Counted from the first letter of the stretch, positions 1-8,543 are shown. The stretch: DNA of 64,000 nt from Chloroflexota bacterium (GCA_004295045.1 SHND01000014.1:29288-93287); one strand, 5' to 3'. A program made the numbers and translations. Notes: generated by a model from the letters alone, not told the origin.

Positions 1-1
1 T

Positions 2-946
2 GACGCGACACATCAAATCACAGTGACGTGCGGCGTCACCGAAGCAATTATTGCCGCGCTGATGGGCATTGCGAACGCGGGCGATGAGGTCATCATCATC
101 GAGCCGTATCACGAAAATTATGTCGCCGCCGCAGTGTTCGCGGGCGCGCAGCCGGTGTTTGTGCCGCTTGTGCCGCCGCACTATGAATTGGACTTGGATA
201 GATTGCGCGCGGCGTTCTCGAACAAGACGCGCGCAATTTTATTGAACACGCCGCACAATCCGACGGGACGCGTATTCACGCAGCAAGAGCTGGAGGGCGT
301 CGCCGCGTTGTGCCAAGAATTTGACGCAGTGTGCGTGACGGATGAAATTTACGACCAAATCATCTATGATGGACAAGAGCGCGGGGTTCAGCGCAAGCAT
401 ATTCCGATGGCAACGCTCGATGGTATGTACGAACGCACCATCACCGTCAACGGCTTGGGCAAAACATTTGCGCTGACCGGCTGGCGACTCGGTTATGCGT
501 GCGCGCCCGAATCCCTTTCGCAAGCGCTCCGCACGGTTCACGATTTCACAACCATCTGCGCGCCCACGCCCTTACAGCACGCGGCGGTAGCGGCATTTCA
601 ACTACCCGATGCGTACTTGACGCAATTGAAAAAAGACTATACCGCGCGCCGCGCGCGCATGCTTGGTATTTTGGAAAACGCGCATTTACGCGCGACGCTG
701 CCCGAAGGCACGTACTATGTTCTCGCGGATTTTTCAGAGTGGGTGCAAGTCCTTCAAGGACAAGGAATTGCAGACGATTTTGAATTCGCGGAATACATGA
801 CGACGCAAGTCGGCGTCGCCGTCGTTCCCGGTTCCAGCTTTTATAAAAGCGCGGATTTGGGGAAACAACAGATTCGTTTTGCGTTCGCAAAGAAAATGGA
901 AACATTGGACGCGGCAGAAGAACGTTTGTTACGCGCGCGTCCGTGA
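2..946 (+). CDS. PLP-dependent aminotransferase, class I/II (5' partial)
   Basis: This is the C-terminal three quarters of a fold-type I aminotransferase of the aspartate/kynurenine aminotransferase kind. The frame is open to the window edge, so the true start lies outside; the GTG at 23 is internal. Family motifs seen are the NTPHNPTG loop that contacts PLP, VTDEIYDQIIYDG, which carries the PLP-ring aspartate and tyrosine, and GLGKTFALTGWRLGY, in which the lysine encoded at 461-463 should form the Schiff base. Near the end, QIRFAFA holds the arginine expected to bind the substrate carboxylate. The enzyme is soluble and moves an amino group between an amino acid and a 2-oxo acid. The exact substrate cannot be read from the sequence. 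It is followed by a hairpin that looks like its terminator. Confidence 0.9.
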   Translation, partial: DATHQITVTCGVTEAIIAALMGIANAGDEVIIIEPYHENYVAAAVFAGAQPVFVPLVPPHYELDLDRLRAAFSNKTRAILLNTPHNPTGRVFTQQELEGVAALCQEFDAVCVTDEIYDQIIYDGQERGVQRKHIPMATLDGMYERTITVNGLGKTFALTGWRLGYACAPESLSQALRTVHDFTTICAPTPLQHAAVAAFQLPDAYLTQLKKDYTARRARMLGILENAHLRATLPEGTYYVLADFSEWVQVLQGQGIADDFEFAEYMTTQVGVAVVPGSSFYKSADLGKQQIRFAFAKKMETLDAAEERLLRARP

Positions 947-973
947 GATGGGTTTGTTCGAGGGAACTATTCA

Positions 974-1008
974 AGACGCTGCTGTGTAATATAGGAGGCG
1001 TCTCTTTT
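974..1008 (+). terminator. Possible intrinsic terminator after the aminotransferase
   Basis: AGACGC (974-979) and GCGTCT (998-1003) can pair over an 18-nt loop and are followed by CTTTTGTTG. The stem is short and the loop large, so this is a moderate call. Its place 28 nt after the stop codon supports it. Confidence 0.4.
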
Positions 1009-1086
1009 GTTGTGGAAATTTACCAAATCATTTTTTCAAGCGCGCGTAATGTGTGCTGGCACTGAGTATTGAGGAAGGCTTTAAAT

Positions 1087-1488
1087 GTGGCTACAAGAAC
1101 ATCGCGCGCAAGAATAATTGTGTGGCTATTTTGCGCGCTGTATATTCTTTCACTGCTCTTTGTGGTGGTCGCAAGTCTGATAAATATTTCGCAGCATCCG
1201 GCGTGGATGGGGATTGCGGATGTGTTGGTTGCTTTTCTACTCGTCGGCGTGATGATTGCGCTTGCGGTGTTGACGCAAGGCAAAGTGAATCCGAGAGCAG
1301 AACATTCCAGCTATCGCGTCTATCGCTGGCTCGGCGTTGTGCCATTAATTTTGCTCGCGCTCTTTTTTTTGACGGGTGAAGCAATCAATTGGACGACGCT
1401 GCTGCCCGGACTTGCCTGGCGCGTGTTTGTCTTGAGCTACAGCTTGCCGTTCGCGTTCGAGTTGATAAATTCCAGCGCGGCGGCTTAG
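1087..1488 (+). CDS. Small membrane protein of unknown function
   Basis: The 133-residue product has about four hydrophobic segments: near the N-terminus (IIVWLFCALYILSLLFVVV), then ADVLVAFLLVGVMIALAV, VVPLILLALFFLTG, and a weaker one at the C-terminus. A basic loop around KVNPRAEHSSYRVYRW lies in the middle. I chose GTG 1087 because GAGGAAGG at 1071-1078 is a well-spaced Shine-Dalgarno (8 nt). An in-frame TTG at 1069 lies upstream of that site and has none of its own. I recognise no family. It precedes the export cassette but is separated from it by that cassette's own promoter and attenuator, so a shared role is not implied. Confidence 0.6.
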   Translation: MATRTSRARIIVWLFCALYILSLLFVVVASLINISQHPAWMGIADVLVAFLLVGVMIALAVLTQGKVNPRAEHSSYRVYRWLGVVPLILLALFFLTGEAINWTTLLPGLAWRVFVLSYSLPFAFELINSSAAA

Positions 1489-1564
1489 GGCGGAGCGGGA
1501 TTCAATGTATCCAACTTGACGCCACAAACGTATAAGGATTTGGTGTGAATTCGCTTGACCAAAG

Positions 1565-1592
1565 TTGACATGAGCATTCTCTTGCGTACTAT
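1565..1592 (+). promoter_or_regulatory. Sigma-70-type promoter for the export cassette
   Basis: TTGACA (1565-1570), a 16-bp spacer and TACTAT (1587-1592). Transcription should start near 1599. This leaves a leader of about 97 nt that contains an intrinsic-terminator-like hairpin before the first permease gene. Confidence 0.5.
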
Positions 1593-1638
1593 TCGACAGG
1601 TTACGCGAATTGCATTTTTTGATTCGGCCGTCTAGGGC

Positions 1639-1680
1639 AGACCCGAAGCGCGGATGTTCAAAGCTTCGGGTCTCATTTTG
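1639..1680 (+). terminator. Attenuator-like hairpin in the leader of the export cassette
   Basis: AGACCCGAAGC (1639-1649) and GCTTCGGGTCT (1663-1673) are perfect 11-bp arms around a 13-nt loop, followed by CATTTTGC. The hairpin lies between the promoter at 1565-1592 and the ATG at 1696, so it is placed to stop transcription before the operon rather than after the gene upstream. The ATG at 1654 sits in its loop and is therefore an unlikely start. Confidence 0.55.
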
Positions 1681-1695
1681 CATGACGAAAGCAAC

Positions 1696-2823
1696 ATGAG
1701 CGAAATTCTCCGCAATATGGCGCGGCGCAAACTCCGCACGATCTTGACCATCACCGGGATTGTCATTGGAATTCTCGCGCTGACGGTAATGGGTTCGATG
1801 AGCGAGTATTTCAATTCGCTGATTGATAACGCCATCAATTTGCTCGGCACGAACATTGTCGTTTCGCCCCAGAACAACGATTTTGAATCCATTCTCACAA
1901 CGGTTGACGAACGCCGCGTGAGCCGCATTCCGGGCGTAAAGCAAGTCATTCCGATTGCGAACGATACGCTTGAGGAATTTGACGCGGTTTCCTTTGGCAT
2001 TCCCGACATCGCGTACGGTGTGCCGCCGGAATTTTCGGGGACCCTCTTTCCCACTATTACTTTGAAAAAGGGACGCTGGCTGCAGCGCGGCGACGAATAC
2101 GAAACCGTTGTGGGTTCGCAGTTGGCGAAAAAACGAAATCTTGATATTGGCAGCACGATTCGTTATCGCGACCACGATTTCACCGTCGTCGGTTTGATTA
2201 ACGAAACGCAAACGACGCCGGACAGTATCGCAATGATAAATCTCGATACGATGCGCCGTCTCATCAAGTCGCCCGATATGATTGCGGCAATGTATGTCGT
2301 GCCGGAAGACCCGTCGCAAATTGATACGATTGCAAAAAATATCCGCGACAATGTTGACAATGTCCAAGTCTTTACACCAAAAGAAGCCGCCGCACAGGCA
2401 CAGCAGGCGCTCGCAATCTTTAACGTGATTCTCGTCGGCGGCGCGGTGTTGGCAGTTTTCGTCGGCGGCCTCGCCGTCATCAACACGATGATCATGAGCG
2501 TGAACGAACGCCGTCACGAGATTGGCTTGAAAAAAGCGGTGGGCGCGAGTGACAGCGAAATTGTGCGCGAGTATTTGATCGAAGCGGCGGTGATTGGTTT
2601 GCTCGGCGGCGTGATTGGATTCACGCTCGGTTGGCTTATCGCCGGAGTGTTGAATGTGGCAACCTCGCAAGCGTTGGGCGGCAGTTCCATTTTCAATGTC
2701 ACACCGCGCTTGATGATGATTGCGATTGGTTTTGCGATTGTGCTGGGAATGATCGCGGGGCTTTATCCCGCGTGGAACGCCGCGCGTTTGGATCCGGTGA
2801 AAGCATTGCGCGTAGATTCGTAG
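1696..2823 (+). CDS. MacB/FtsX-type ABC transporter permease A1
   Basis: The 375-residue product is a MacB/FtsX-like permease. It has one membrane segment at the N-terminus (about residues 20-40), a large extracytoplasmic MacB-PCD-like domain, and three membrane segments in the last 130 residues. The C-terminus ends in the family pattern GLYPAWNAARLDPVKALR. ATG 1696 is preferred over ATG 1654, because 1654 lies in an upstream hairpin loop and because the product then begins MSEILRNMARRKLRT, matching the next gene's MLEILRNMSRRKVRT. The two neighbours are clear paralogues and probably form a heterodimer. FtsX/MacB-family permeases do not move substrate through a channel. They transmit ATPase force to the outside to expel lipids, peptides or lipoproteins. 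The substrate here is unknown. Confidence 0.88.
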   Translation: MSEILRNMARRKLRTILTITGIVIGILALTVMGSMSEYFNSLIDNAINLLGTNIVVSPQNNDFESILTTVDERRVSRIPGVKQVIPIANDTLEEFDAVSFGIPDIAYGVPPEFSGTLFPTITLKKGRWLQRGDEYETVVGSQLAKKRNLDIGSTIRYRDHDFTVVGLINETQTTPDSIAMINLDTMRRLIKSPDMIAAMYVVPEDPSQIDTIAKNIRDNVDNVQVFTPKEAAAQAQQALAIFNVILVGGAVLAVFVGGLAVINTMIMSVNERRHEIGLKKAVGASDSEIVREYLIEAAVIGLLGGVIGFTLGWLIAGVLNVATSQALGGSSIFNVTPRLMMIAIGFAIVLGMIAGLYPAWNAARLDPVKALRVDS

Positions 2824-2895
2824 CGGATAGCCGATAGCAAATAGCAGATGGGAATGGGTCATCTGCTATCTGCCATCTGCCATCTGCCATCTGCT
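2821..2895. repeat. Heptamer palindrome filling the A1-A2 gap
   Basis: The left arm is tandem GGATAGC-like heptamers and the right arm tandem CTGCCAT/CTGCTAT heptamers. They are nearly reverse complements around GGAATGGGT. The first three bases are the TAG stop of A1. The last repeat ends in CTGCTATG, whose ATG is the start of A2. There is no U-tract, so it is not a normal terminator. Confidence 0.85.
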
Positions 2896-4020
2896 ATGTT
2901 GGAAATTTTGCGAAACATGTCGCGGCGCAAAGTCCGCACGGGGCTCACGATATTCGGCATCGTCGTTGGAATTTTTGCGGTGACGGTGATGGGTTCGATG
3001 ACCGAATACTTTAACTCGCTGATTGACAACGCGCGTCAAGGCGCGGGCGAAGCGATTATCGTCACGCCCAAAGGCGGCATTCGCGCAACGTTATCTACGG
3101 CGGATATTGGACGCATCGAACGTGTGCAAGGCGTCAAAGCGGCAGTTCCGCAAGTGGCAACATTTTATGGCAGCTTGGGGAGCGTGAGTTTTGGTCCGCC
3201 CGATCAAGTGCTTGGTATTCCGCCCGAACAAATTTTGGATTTGTGGTCGAACGATGATCTCGCACAAGGACGCTGGCTCCAACGCGGCGACACGTACCAG
3301 ATGGTCGTCGGTTCGAACATTGCGAAAAAAGAAAAACTAAAGCTGGGCAGCGTCCTCGAATGGCGCGAGAAAAATTGGGAAATCGTCGGCTTGCTCAAAG
3401 AGACGCAGACCGCGCCCGATGGCTGGCTCATTGCGCCGATGGACATTGTGCAAAAAACGATCAAGCGTCCCGATTTAATTTCGCAAATCAATGTCATTCC
3501 GGAAGATACCGCGCAAGCCACTGCGCTGGTGGCAAAAATCAAAGACCAAGTGAGCAATGTCAACGTGCAAACGCTCGATCAACAACTTGACGCAATTGAA
3601 CAGGGGCTGGCGGTGTTCAACGCGATTCTCTTGAGCAGCGCAGTGCTTGCCGCCATCATCGGCGGACTCGCGGTGGTCAATACGATGATCATGAGTGTGT
3701 CGGAACGCACGCCCGAAATTGGATTGAAAAAAGCAATCGGCGCGACGAACCGAAACATCATCAGCGAATTTTTGCTCGAAGCGGCAGTCATTGGCTTGCT
3801 CGGCGGCGCGATTGGTTTTCTTTTGGGTTGGGGCGTTGCCGCGCTGTTGAATCTCGCCGCGTCCGAAGCGTTAGGCGGCGCTGAAATTTTCAAAATCACC
3901 CCGCGTCTCGCAGCGATTGCAATTGGTTTTGCCGTGACGCTTGGCATCGTCGCCGGTTTGCTGCCCGCGTGGAACGCGTCGCGTTTGGACCCGGTAGTGG
4001 CGCTGAGAGAAGAAGCGTGA
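2896..4020 (+). CDS. MacB/FtsX-type ABC transporter permease A2
   Basis: This 374-residue paralogue of the preceding permease has the same plan: an N-terminal membrane segment, a MacB-like periplasmic-type domain, and three C-terminal segments ending GLLPAWNASRLDPVVALREE. ATG 2896 is the first codon after the intergenic palindrome and gives MLEILRNMSRRK, aligned with A1. An in-frame ATG at 2848 would translate part of the palindrome and is rejected. The region around GGLAVVNTMIMSVSERTPEIGLKKAIGAT, split across the second membrane segment, is the typical FtsX cytoplasmic coupling loop that should touch the ATPase. Its stop overlaps the next start, so the two are translationally coupled. Confidence 0.88.
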   Translation: MLEILRNMSRRKVRTGLTIFGIVVGIFAVTVMGSMTEYFNSLIDNARQGAGEAIIVTPKGGIRATLSTADIGRIERVQGVKAAVPQVATFYGSLGSVSFGPPDQVLGIPPEQILDLWSNDDLAQGRWLQRGDTYQMVVGSNIAKKEKLKLGSVLEWREKNWEIVGLLKETQTAPDGWLIAPMDIVQKTIKRPDLISQINVIPEDTAQATALVAKIKDQVSNVNVQTLDQQLDAIEQGLAVFNAILLSSAVLAAIIGGLAVVNTMIMSVSERTPEIGLKKAIGATNRNIISEFLLEAAVIGLLGGAIGFLLGWGVAALLNLAASEALGGAEIFKITPRLAAIAIGFAVTLGIVAGLLPAWNASRLDPVVALREEA

Positions 4021-5144
4021 ACCCACTTTCCATTTTCATTTACTATTCGCGCAACAAACGTAAAGCGCTGCCCGTACTGGGAATTTTGACGCTCGCCGTT
4101 TTTGGCATTTCGTTGACGTTGGTTTTGACCGCCACGATTTTTGACGGCGTGCGCGGATTCGTCTCGCCGTATTATCATTTCGTCGTCGTCGAACCGAATT
4201 ACAACAAAAAATATTATCAACTCGATACGAGTTTGCGCGCCGATGTGCGACAGAGCGAGCATCTCGCCGTGTACGCGCCGATTCAAACGTCGTTCGTGTA
4301 CGGCACGGTCTTGGGAATTCCGACAAACTATGCGATTTTTGGCGTCAGCGATGATTTGATGCCGCGTCTTTTGCAGGCGACGGAAACAAATTTGTTGGAA
4401 GGACGGCTGCCCGGTGTGCGCGAGAACGAAGTTGCATTACACGAATCGTTGATGAAAACGCGCGGCTTGCAAGTGGGCGATTATATCGGACGCGAAATAA
4501 ATCGCGAAGATAATTTGGATGGAAAATGGCGCGTCGTCGGCGTGATTGGCGGCAAGACGATTCTAAATTTAGTCGCGCTCGACCGCATTACGCACGGACG
4601 CACCCCGAATGAAATTGTCTTGATTCCCAAAACGGGCGAGATGGAGGGACTCGCTTTGGATCTCAACGCGCTCAAATCGGAACGCGCAACGATTCAAACT
4701 CCGGCGTATTGGAATCAATTCATCGAAAAGACGTTGAGCCAGTACGATTCGCTGGTCACCGCGCTGAATGTTGTCATCATTACCGTCCTTTCGCTCGGCG
4801 TCGGTTTGCTGAACATGATCTATTTTCGTCAGCGCACGGGCGAATTCGGAATTTTATCGGGCATTGGTTTTAGTCGTTCCTTTTTGGTGCGGCGCGTGAC
4901 TCTGGAGGCGCTCGTCCTAACCATCGTCGCGTGGCTTTTGGGCATGGCGCTGTCGGTTGCGGTGTATCAAATTCTCGACACTTTAGTCTTTGCGCCGCAA
5001 GGCACGCACCTTTCGATTTTGAACACGCGCTTGTTACTCGGCACCTTACCCGTGCCAATTTTTGTGTGGCTCTTTTCGACCGTGACGATCATGTGGCAAT
5101 TGACGCGGCTCGATCCTGTGGCAGTGATTGATCGTAGGGATTGA
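4017..5144 (+). CDS. FtsX-like ABC transporter permease B1
   Basis: The 375-residue product belongs to a second, more divergent permease type. It starts VNPLSIFIYYSRNKRK and has an N-terminal membrane segment, an extracytoplasmic domain of about 220 residues, and three C-terminal membrane segments. GTG 4017 overlaps the TGA of A2 in GTGA and follows a purine-rich GAGAGAAGAA, and its product aligns with MNPLSVFTYYYRN of the next gene. The C-terminus LDPVAVIDRRD matches LDPMQMIERRD in B2. The pair B1/B2 is therefore distinct from A1/A2. It shares the FtsX topology but lacks the usual MacB N-terminal sequence. The substrate is unknown. Confidence 0.8.
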   Translation: MNPLSIFIYYSRNKRKALPVLGILTLAVFGISLTLVLTATIFDGVRGFVSPYYHFVVVEPNYNKKYYQLDTSLRADVRQSEHLAVYAPIQTSFVYGTVLGIPTNYAIFGVSDDLMPRLLQATETNLLEGRLPGVRENEVALHESLMKTRGLQVGDYIGREINREDNLDGKWRVVGVIGGKTILNLVALDRITHGRTPNEIVLIPKTGEMEGLALDLNALKSERATIQTPAYWNQFIEKTLSQYDSLVTALNVVIITVLSLGVGLLNMIYFRQRTGEFGILSGIGFSRSFLVRRVTLEALVLTIVAWLLGMALSVAVYQILDTLVFAPQGTHLSILNTRLLLGTLPVPIFVWLFSTVTIMWQLTRLDPVAVIDRRD

Positions 5145-5219
5145 CGAATTTCAATTTTCGATTTTCGATTGTGGCGCGCTGGCATAATCGAAAATCGAAA
5201 TTCTAAAATCGAAAATTTG
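5145..5219. repeat. Heptamer palindrome (TCGATTT type) in the B1-B2 gap
   Basis: The left arm is built on TTTTCGA units and the right arm on TCGAAAA units, around a GC-rich centre (GGCGCGCTGG). It starts right after the TGA of B1 and stops at the ATG of B2. The design matches the repeat at 2821-2895 but the unit sequence is different. Confidence 0.8.
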
Positions 5220-6359
5220 ATGAATCCTTTATCGGTCTTTACTTATTACTATCGCAACATCATCAAGCTCGCGCCTGTCTTCCTCGTCATCGCGCTGGCA
5301 GTTTTTGGCATTTCGTTGACCGGCGTGCTTACCGGTTCCATCAGCGCATCGGCAATGTCCAAAGTCGAAGTGTATCGCGGCGCGGCGATGATCTCGCCGA
5401 ACGCGGCGGAAGGATACAAAGGCGTGGATGCGAACATCAAGGGCGACCTCGCGCAGAATCCCAATATCGAGGCGACCTTTCCGACGATTCGCTTTTCGAC
5501 CTACATGCCGACGCTCGCGGGTCAAACCAACGCGCATATTTACGCGGTGAACAGTGAAGTCATTCCCGTTTTGATGAACGCGTTTGATTTGAAATTAGTG
5601 CAAGGACAACTCCCGCGCGTGGGAACCAATCAAGTCGCGCTGCATAAAAGTTTGATGGGGGCGCGCGGCTTTCACATTGGCACGGTGATTGACCCGGCGG
5701 AGGACGAACAAGAATTCATTCCCGACAAATTGGAAGTCGTCGGCGTGGTGGATGGACCGACGCAGCTCTCGCTCGCCTCGCTGGAATATGTTTCCCAAAG
5801 CAGCGCCTTTCGCAATTTCGCGCGTTCGGTGTTGGCAATTCCGCGCGCGGGCGCGCAAAGCGCGGCGGAAAAAGCGATTAGCAAACTCGACCCGAAACAG
5901 GTTCAGCCATACACGTATGCTGACCAACTGGCGCAATTCGCGCAAGATTTCGCTTCGATGGACGCGATTGTGTGGGCGATCAACAGTATCGTCGTGTTGG
6001 TGCTGTCGCTTTTGGCGGGACTGCTCAATCTGATTTATTTTTTGGACCGTTCCAATGAATTCGGACTCTTGCTCGGCATTGGCTATTCGCGCAGTTTTGT
6101 CATTCGCCGCGCGCTGTTGGAAGCATTGCTGCTTACGTTATTCGCATGGGTCTTTGGAATACTATTTTCGCAGGTGATCTATGGCTTGCTCAACGCGGTG
6201 GTCTTTGAGCCGCGCGGCGTTTCGCTCACAGTTTTGAATTGGCGCGCGTTACAATTTACCTTACCGATTCCAGTTATGGTCGGCTTGTTCTCGGCGGGAA
6301 CGGTCTTGTGGCAACTGCGGAGTTTGGACCCGATGCAGATGATTGAAAGACGAGATTAA
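5220..6359 (+). CDS. FtsX-like ABC transporter permease B2
   Basis: The 379-residue product is a paralogue of B1 and begins MNPLSVFTYYYRN. It has an N-terminal membrane helix (VFLVIALAVFGISLTGVL), a large outside domain, and three C-terminal helices including LLNLIYFLDRSNEFGLLLGIGYSRSF, written here in two parts as a helix followed by the coupling loop NEFGLLLGIGYSRSF. ATG 5220 is the first codon after the intergenic palindrome. The ATPase gene at 6361 follows after a single base. That position suggests this ATPase serves the B1/B2 pair. Confidence 0.8.
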   Translation: MNPLSVFTYYYRNIIKLAPVFLVIALAVFGISLTGVLTGSISASAMSKVEVYRGAAMISPNAAEGYKGVDANIKGDLAQNPNIEATFPTIRFSTYMPTLAGQTNAHIYAVNSEVIPVLMNAFDLKLVQGQLPRVGTNQVALHKSLMGARGFHIGTVIDPAEDEQEFIPDKLEVVGVVDGPTQLSLASLEYVSQSSAFRNFARSVLAIPRAGAQSAAEKAISKLDPKQVQPYTYADQLAQFAQDFASMDAIVWAINSIVVLVLSLLAGLLNLIYFLDRSNEFGLLLGIGYSRSFVIRRALLEALLLTLFAWVFGILFSQVIYGLLNAVVFEPRGVSLTVLNWRALQFTLPIPVMVGLFSAGTVLWQLRSLDPMQMIERRD

Positions 6360-6360
6360 G

Positions 6361-7131
6361 ATGTTACAAACAAACGATGTAAGTTTGATCTATCGCAATG
6401 GCGAAGGCGTGACCTACGCGGTGAAAAAAGCGAACGTCACCGTCAACAAGGGCGAATTTCTGGGACTGGTTGGACCATCCGGTTCGGGCAAATCGTCGCT
6501 GTTGTATTTGATGAGCGGCTTGAAAGACGCGAACGAAGGCGACGTAACCTTTGAGGGGAATTCGTATCAAGCCATGCAAAACGGCAAGTTGATTGATTTG
6601 CGACGGAAACGCTACGGCTTTATTTTTCAACAACACTTTCTCATCAACTACTTGAGCGTGTTTGAAAATATCATGGTCGGCGCGCTCGAACAAGCCGCGC
6701 CCGCGCGCAAACGCGCGAACGAATTGATCGCCGAACTCGGCTTGGAAAAACAATCCAATCGCCTGCCCTGGCAGTTGTCCATCGGGCAGCGTCAACGCGT
6801 CGCCATCGCGCGCGCGCTCATCAACGAACCCGCGATTGTTTTCGCAGACGAACCAACCGCCGCGCTCGACCAGACGACAGGGCATCAAGTGGTAGATTTA
6901 CTCGCGCAATATCGCGGACATGGCAGCATCGTATTCGTCACGCACGACCCCGAAATGTTGTCCAAAGCGGATCGCGTGATTCGTATGCGCGACGGCGAAA
7001 TTGTTTCCGAAGAGAAACAGAATGGTGCGCATTCGCGCGAGGGTGAAATTGTTTCGGAAGAAAAACGGAATGGTTCACATGCGCGCGAGGGCGTAATGAT
7101 TAGCAATGAAAAACGAAATGGGAATAGGTAG
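6361..7131 (+). CDS. ABC transporter ATP-binding protein 1 (MacB/LolD type)
   Basis: The 256-residue ATPase has Walker A GPSGSGKSS near residue 40, Q-loop FIFQQHFL, a signature LSIGQRQRVAIARAL (Ile replaces the usual Gly), Walker B AIVFADEPTAALD and the H-loop THDPEM. It energises a MacB/FtsX-like permease, most likely B1/B2 just upstream. ATG 6361 lies one base after the B2 stop; an upstream TTG at 6343 would overlap B2 and lacks support. The C-terminus is odd. It carries two full copies and a partial third of a 16-residue repeat, GEIVSEEKxNGxHxRE, which are not part of the ATPase fold. Its stop TAG falls inside the following repeat element. Confidence 0.92.
   Translation: MLQTNDVSLIYRNGEGVTYAVKKANVTVNKGEFLGLVGPSGSGKSSLLYLMSGLKDANEGDVTFEGNSYQAMQNGKLIDLRRKRYGFIFQQHFLINYLSVFENIMVGALEQAAPARKRANELIAELGLEKQSNRLPWQLSIGQRQRVAIARALINEPAIVFADEPTAALDQTTGHQVVDLLAQYRGHGSIVFVTHDPEMLSKADRVIRMRDGEIVSEEKQNGAHSREGEIVSEEKRNGSHAREGVMISNEKRNGNR
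6994..7128 (+). repeat. 48-bp in-frame tandem repeat in ATPase 1
   Basis: Units at 6994-7041, 7042-7089 and a partial one at 7090-7128. Each encodes a version of GEIVSEEKRNGSHARE. The first unit begins at the natural end of the ATPase domain (RMRDGEIV), so the array looks like duplication of the gene's last codons. Confidence 0.85.
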
Positions 7132-7200
7132 CAAGTATCAAGTAGCATAGAATCAATGATTTCATAATCCTTGCTACTTGCCACCTACTACTTGCTACCT
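7127..7200. repeat. Palindromic repeat (CAAGTAGC type) before the adaptor gene
   Basis: The left arm (7127-7147, GGTAGCAAGTATC...) and right arm (7171-7200, TTGCTACTTGCC...) pair over an AT-rich loop. The TAG stop of ATPase 1 (7129-7131) belongs to the left arm. The Shine-Dalgarno of the next gene (GGAGGA) lies just after the element. Confidence 0.8.
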
Positions 7201-7217
7201 AAATACGGAGGACATCC

Positions 7218-8543
7218 ATGAAACTCAAGTTTGTACTTTTGTTTTTAATTCTCGCAAGTATCAGCGCGCTCGTGATGGCGTGCGGCTCTGCCACCCCAAC
7301 GCCCACCGCCACACCCGTCGCAGTGACGGAAGCGTTGATCACGGCAAAGGGCGAAATCGTACCGGAAAATTTCGCGCGGCTCGCCTTTAACGTCGGCGGC
7401 ACCGTCGCGCAAATTCCGGTCAAAGAAGGGCAAGAAGTAAAAAAAGGCAACACGCTCGCGCTGCTCGACACGACCGATTTGCAGTTGCAGGTCAAGACGG
7501 CGCAAGACGCGCTCGACCTCGCCCAAGCAACTTTGGCGCAAGTGAAAACGCCCGCGTCGCCCGAAGAAATTGCCGCCGCGCAAGCCGCGTATGATTCGGC
7601 GGTGGCAGGATTGGAACGCGCGCAAAAGCCCGCGACTCAAGAAGATTTAGCCGCCGCGCAAGCTGCCGTCACAAGCGCGCAGAGCGCATACAACAGCGCG
7701 GTGACAGCGTACAATCGCGCCAAGAATGGTCCGACCAAAGAAGAGCTGGAGATTTTGCAATCGCAGTTGGCAAAAGCGCAAGCCGCGCTGAGTGTTGCGC
7801 AAGCTGCGTATGACCGCATCGGCGGCGCGACGAATCCATTCAGCGCGCAAACGCCGCAGGCATTGCAGCTCCAGCAAGCGACGCAAGACTATCAAATCGC
7901 GTTGGCGAATTACAACAAAGCGGTGAATCCCGACGCGACAACGGTGGCACAGGCGCAAGCCGCCGTTTCCCAAGCGCAAGCCGGTTTGGCGCAGGCAAAA
8001 GCGAGTTTGGAAAAATTGCAGGACGGCGCGACGCCCGAAGATATTGCGCAGGCGCAAGCGCAAGTGGATTCGGCAAAGGCGCAGCTCGATTTGAAAAAGA
8101 AGGGCGCGCGCCCCGAAGACATTGCCGTCGCAGACAAGCGCGTGGCGCAAGCGCAAACCGCGCTCGACCAAGCCAAAGCGCAGTTGGCAAAAGCGACGTT
8201 AGTTGCCACGATGGACGGCACGATTACGGACATTGCCATCCGTGAAGGCGAACTCGCGCAGCCGGGACAGCCGATCATCACCATCGCCGATTTGTCGAAT
8301 CTCGAAATTCAGACCACCGACCTCGACGAATTTGGCGCGGCTAAAGTGCAGTTGAATCAACCCGCGAAAATTCGCGTCAACGCGTTCACCGACAAAACGC
8401 TTACCGGCAAAGTGAGCGAGATTGCAGACCAATCCGTTTTACTTGCCTCTGGCGATGTCTCGTATCCGGTCACGATTCTGCTCGATTCCCAAGACCCTGA
8501 TTTGCGTTGGGGGATGACGGTGAAGGTGGAGTTTGCGCAATGA
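7218..8543 (+). CDS. HlyD/MacA-like adaptor (membrane fusion) lipoprotein
   Basis: The 441-residue product starts with a lipoprotein signal (basic MKLK, hydrophobic run, lipobox ALVMAC near residue 22), followed by a Thr/Pro-rich linker. Two half-motifs of a biotinyl-lipoyl domain are visible: GGTVAQIPVKEGQEVKKGNTLALLD and, after the hairpin, ATMDGTITDIAIREGELAQPGQPI (each quoted here only as landmarks). Between them about 230 residues of Ala/Gln-rich heptads form a very long alpha-helical hairpin. The C-terminal beta-barrel (residues about 365-441) is typical. MacA-type adaptors anchor in the membrane and couple the permease to an outside conduit. As the only adaptor gene it may serve both permease pairs. 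A good Shine-Dalgarno (GGAGGA) precedes the ATG. Confidence 0.88.
   Translation: MKLKFVLLFLILASISALVMACGSATPTPTATPVAVTEALITAKGEIVPENFARLAFNVGGTVAQIPVKEGQEVKKGNTLALLDTTDLQLQVKTAQDALDLAQATLAQVKTPASPEEIAAAQAAYDSAVAGLERAQKPATQEDLAAAQAAVTSAQSAYNSAVTAYNRAKNGPTKEELEILQSQLAKAQAALSVAQAAYDRIGGATNPFSAQTPQALQLQQATQDYQIALANYNKAVNPDATTVAQAQAAVSQAQAGLAQAKASLEKLQDGATPEDIAQAQAQVDSAKAQLDLKKKGARPEDIAVADKRVAQAQTALDQAKAQLAKATLVATMDGTITDIAIREGELAQPGQPIITIADLSNLEIQTTDLDEFGAAKVQLNQPAKIRVNAFTDKTLTGKVSEIADQSVLLASGDVSYPVTILLDSQDPDLRWGMTVKVEFAQ

Noticed and set aside
1345..2862. A 505-codon open frame on the minus strand
   Set aside because: It lies opposite permease A1, which has clear family motifs. The frame is rich in His, Arg and Asn with no known pattern, as expected for the mirror of GC-rich coding DNA.
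2848..2895. An earlier ATG for permease A2 giving MGMGHLLSAICHLPSAM
   Set aside because: This would translate the intergenic heptamer palindrome. The paralogue A1 has no such extension.
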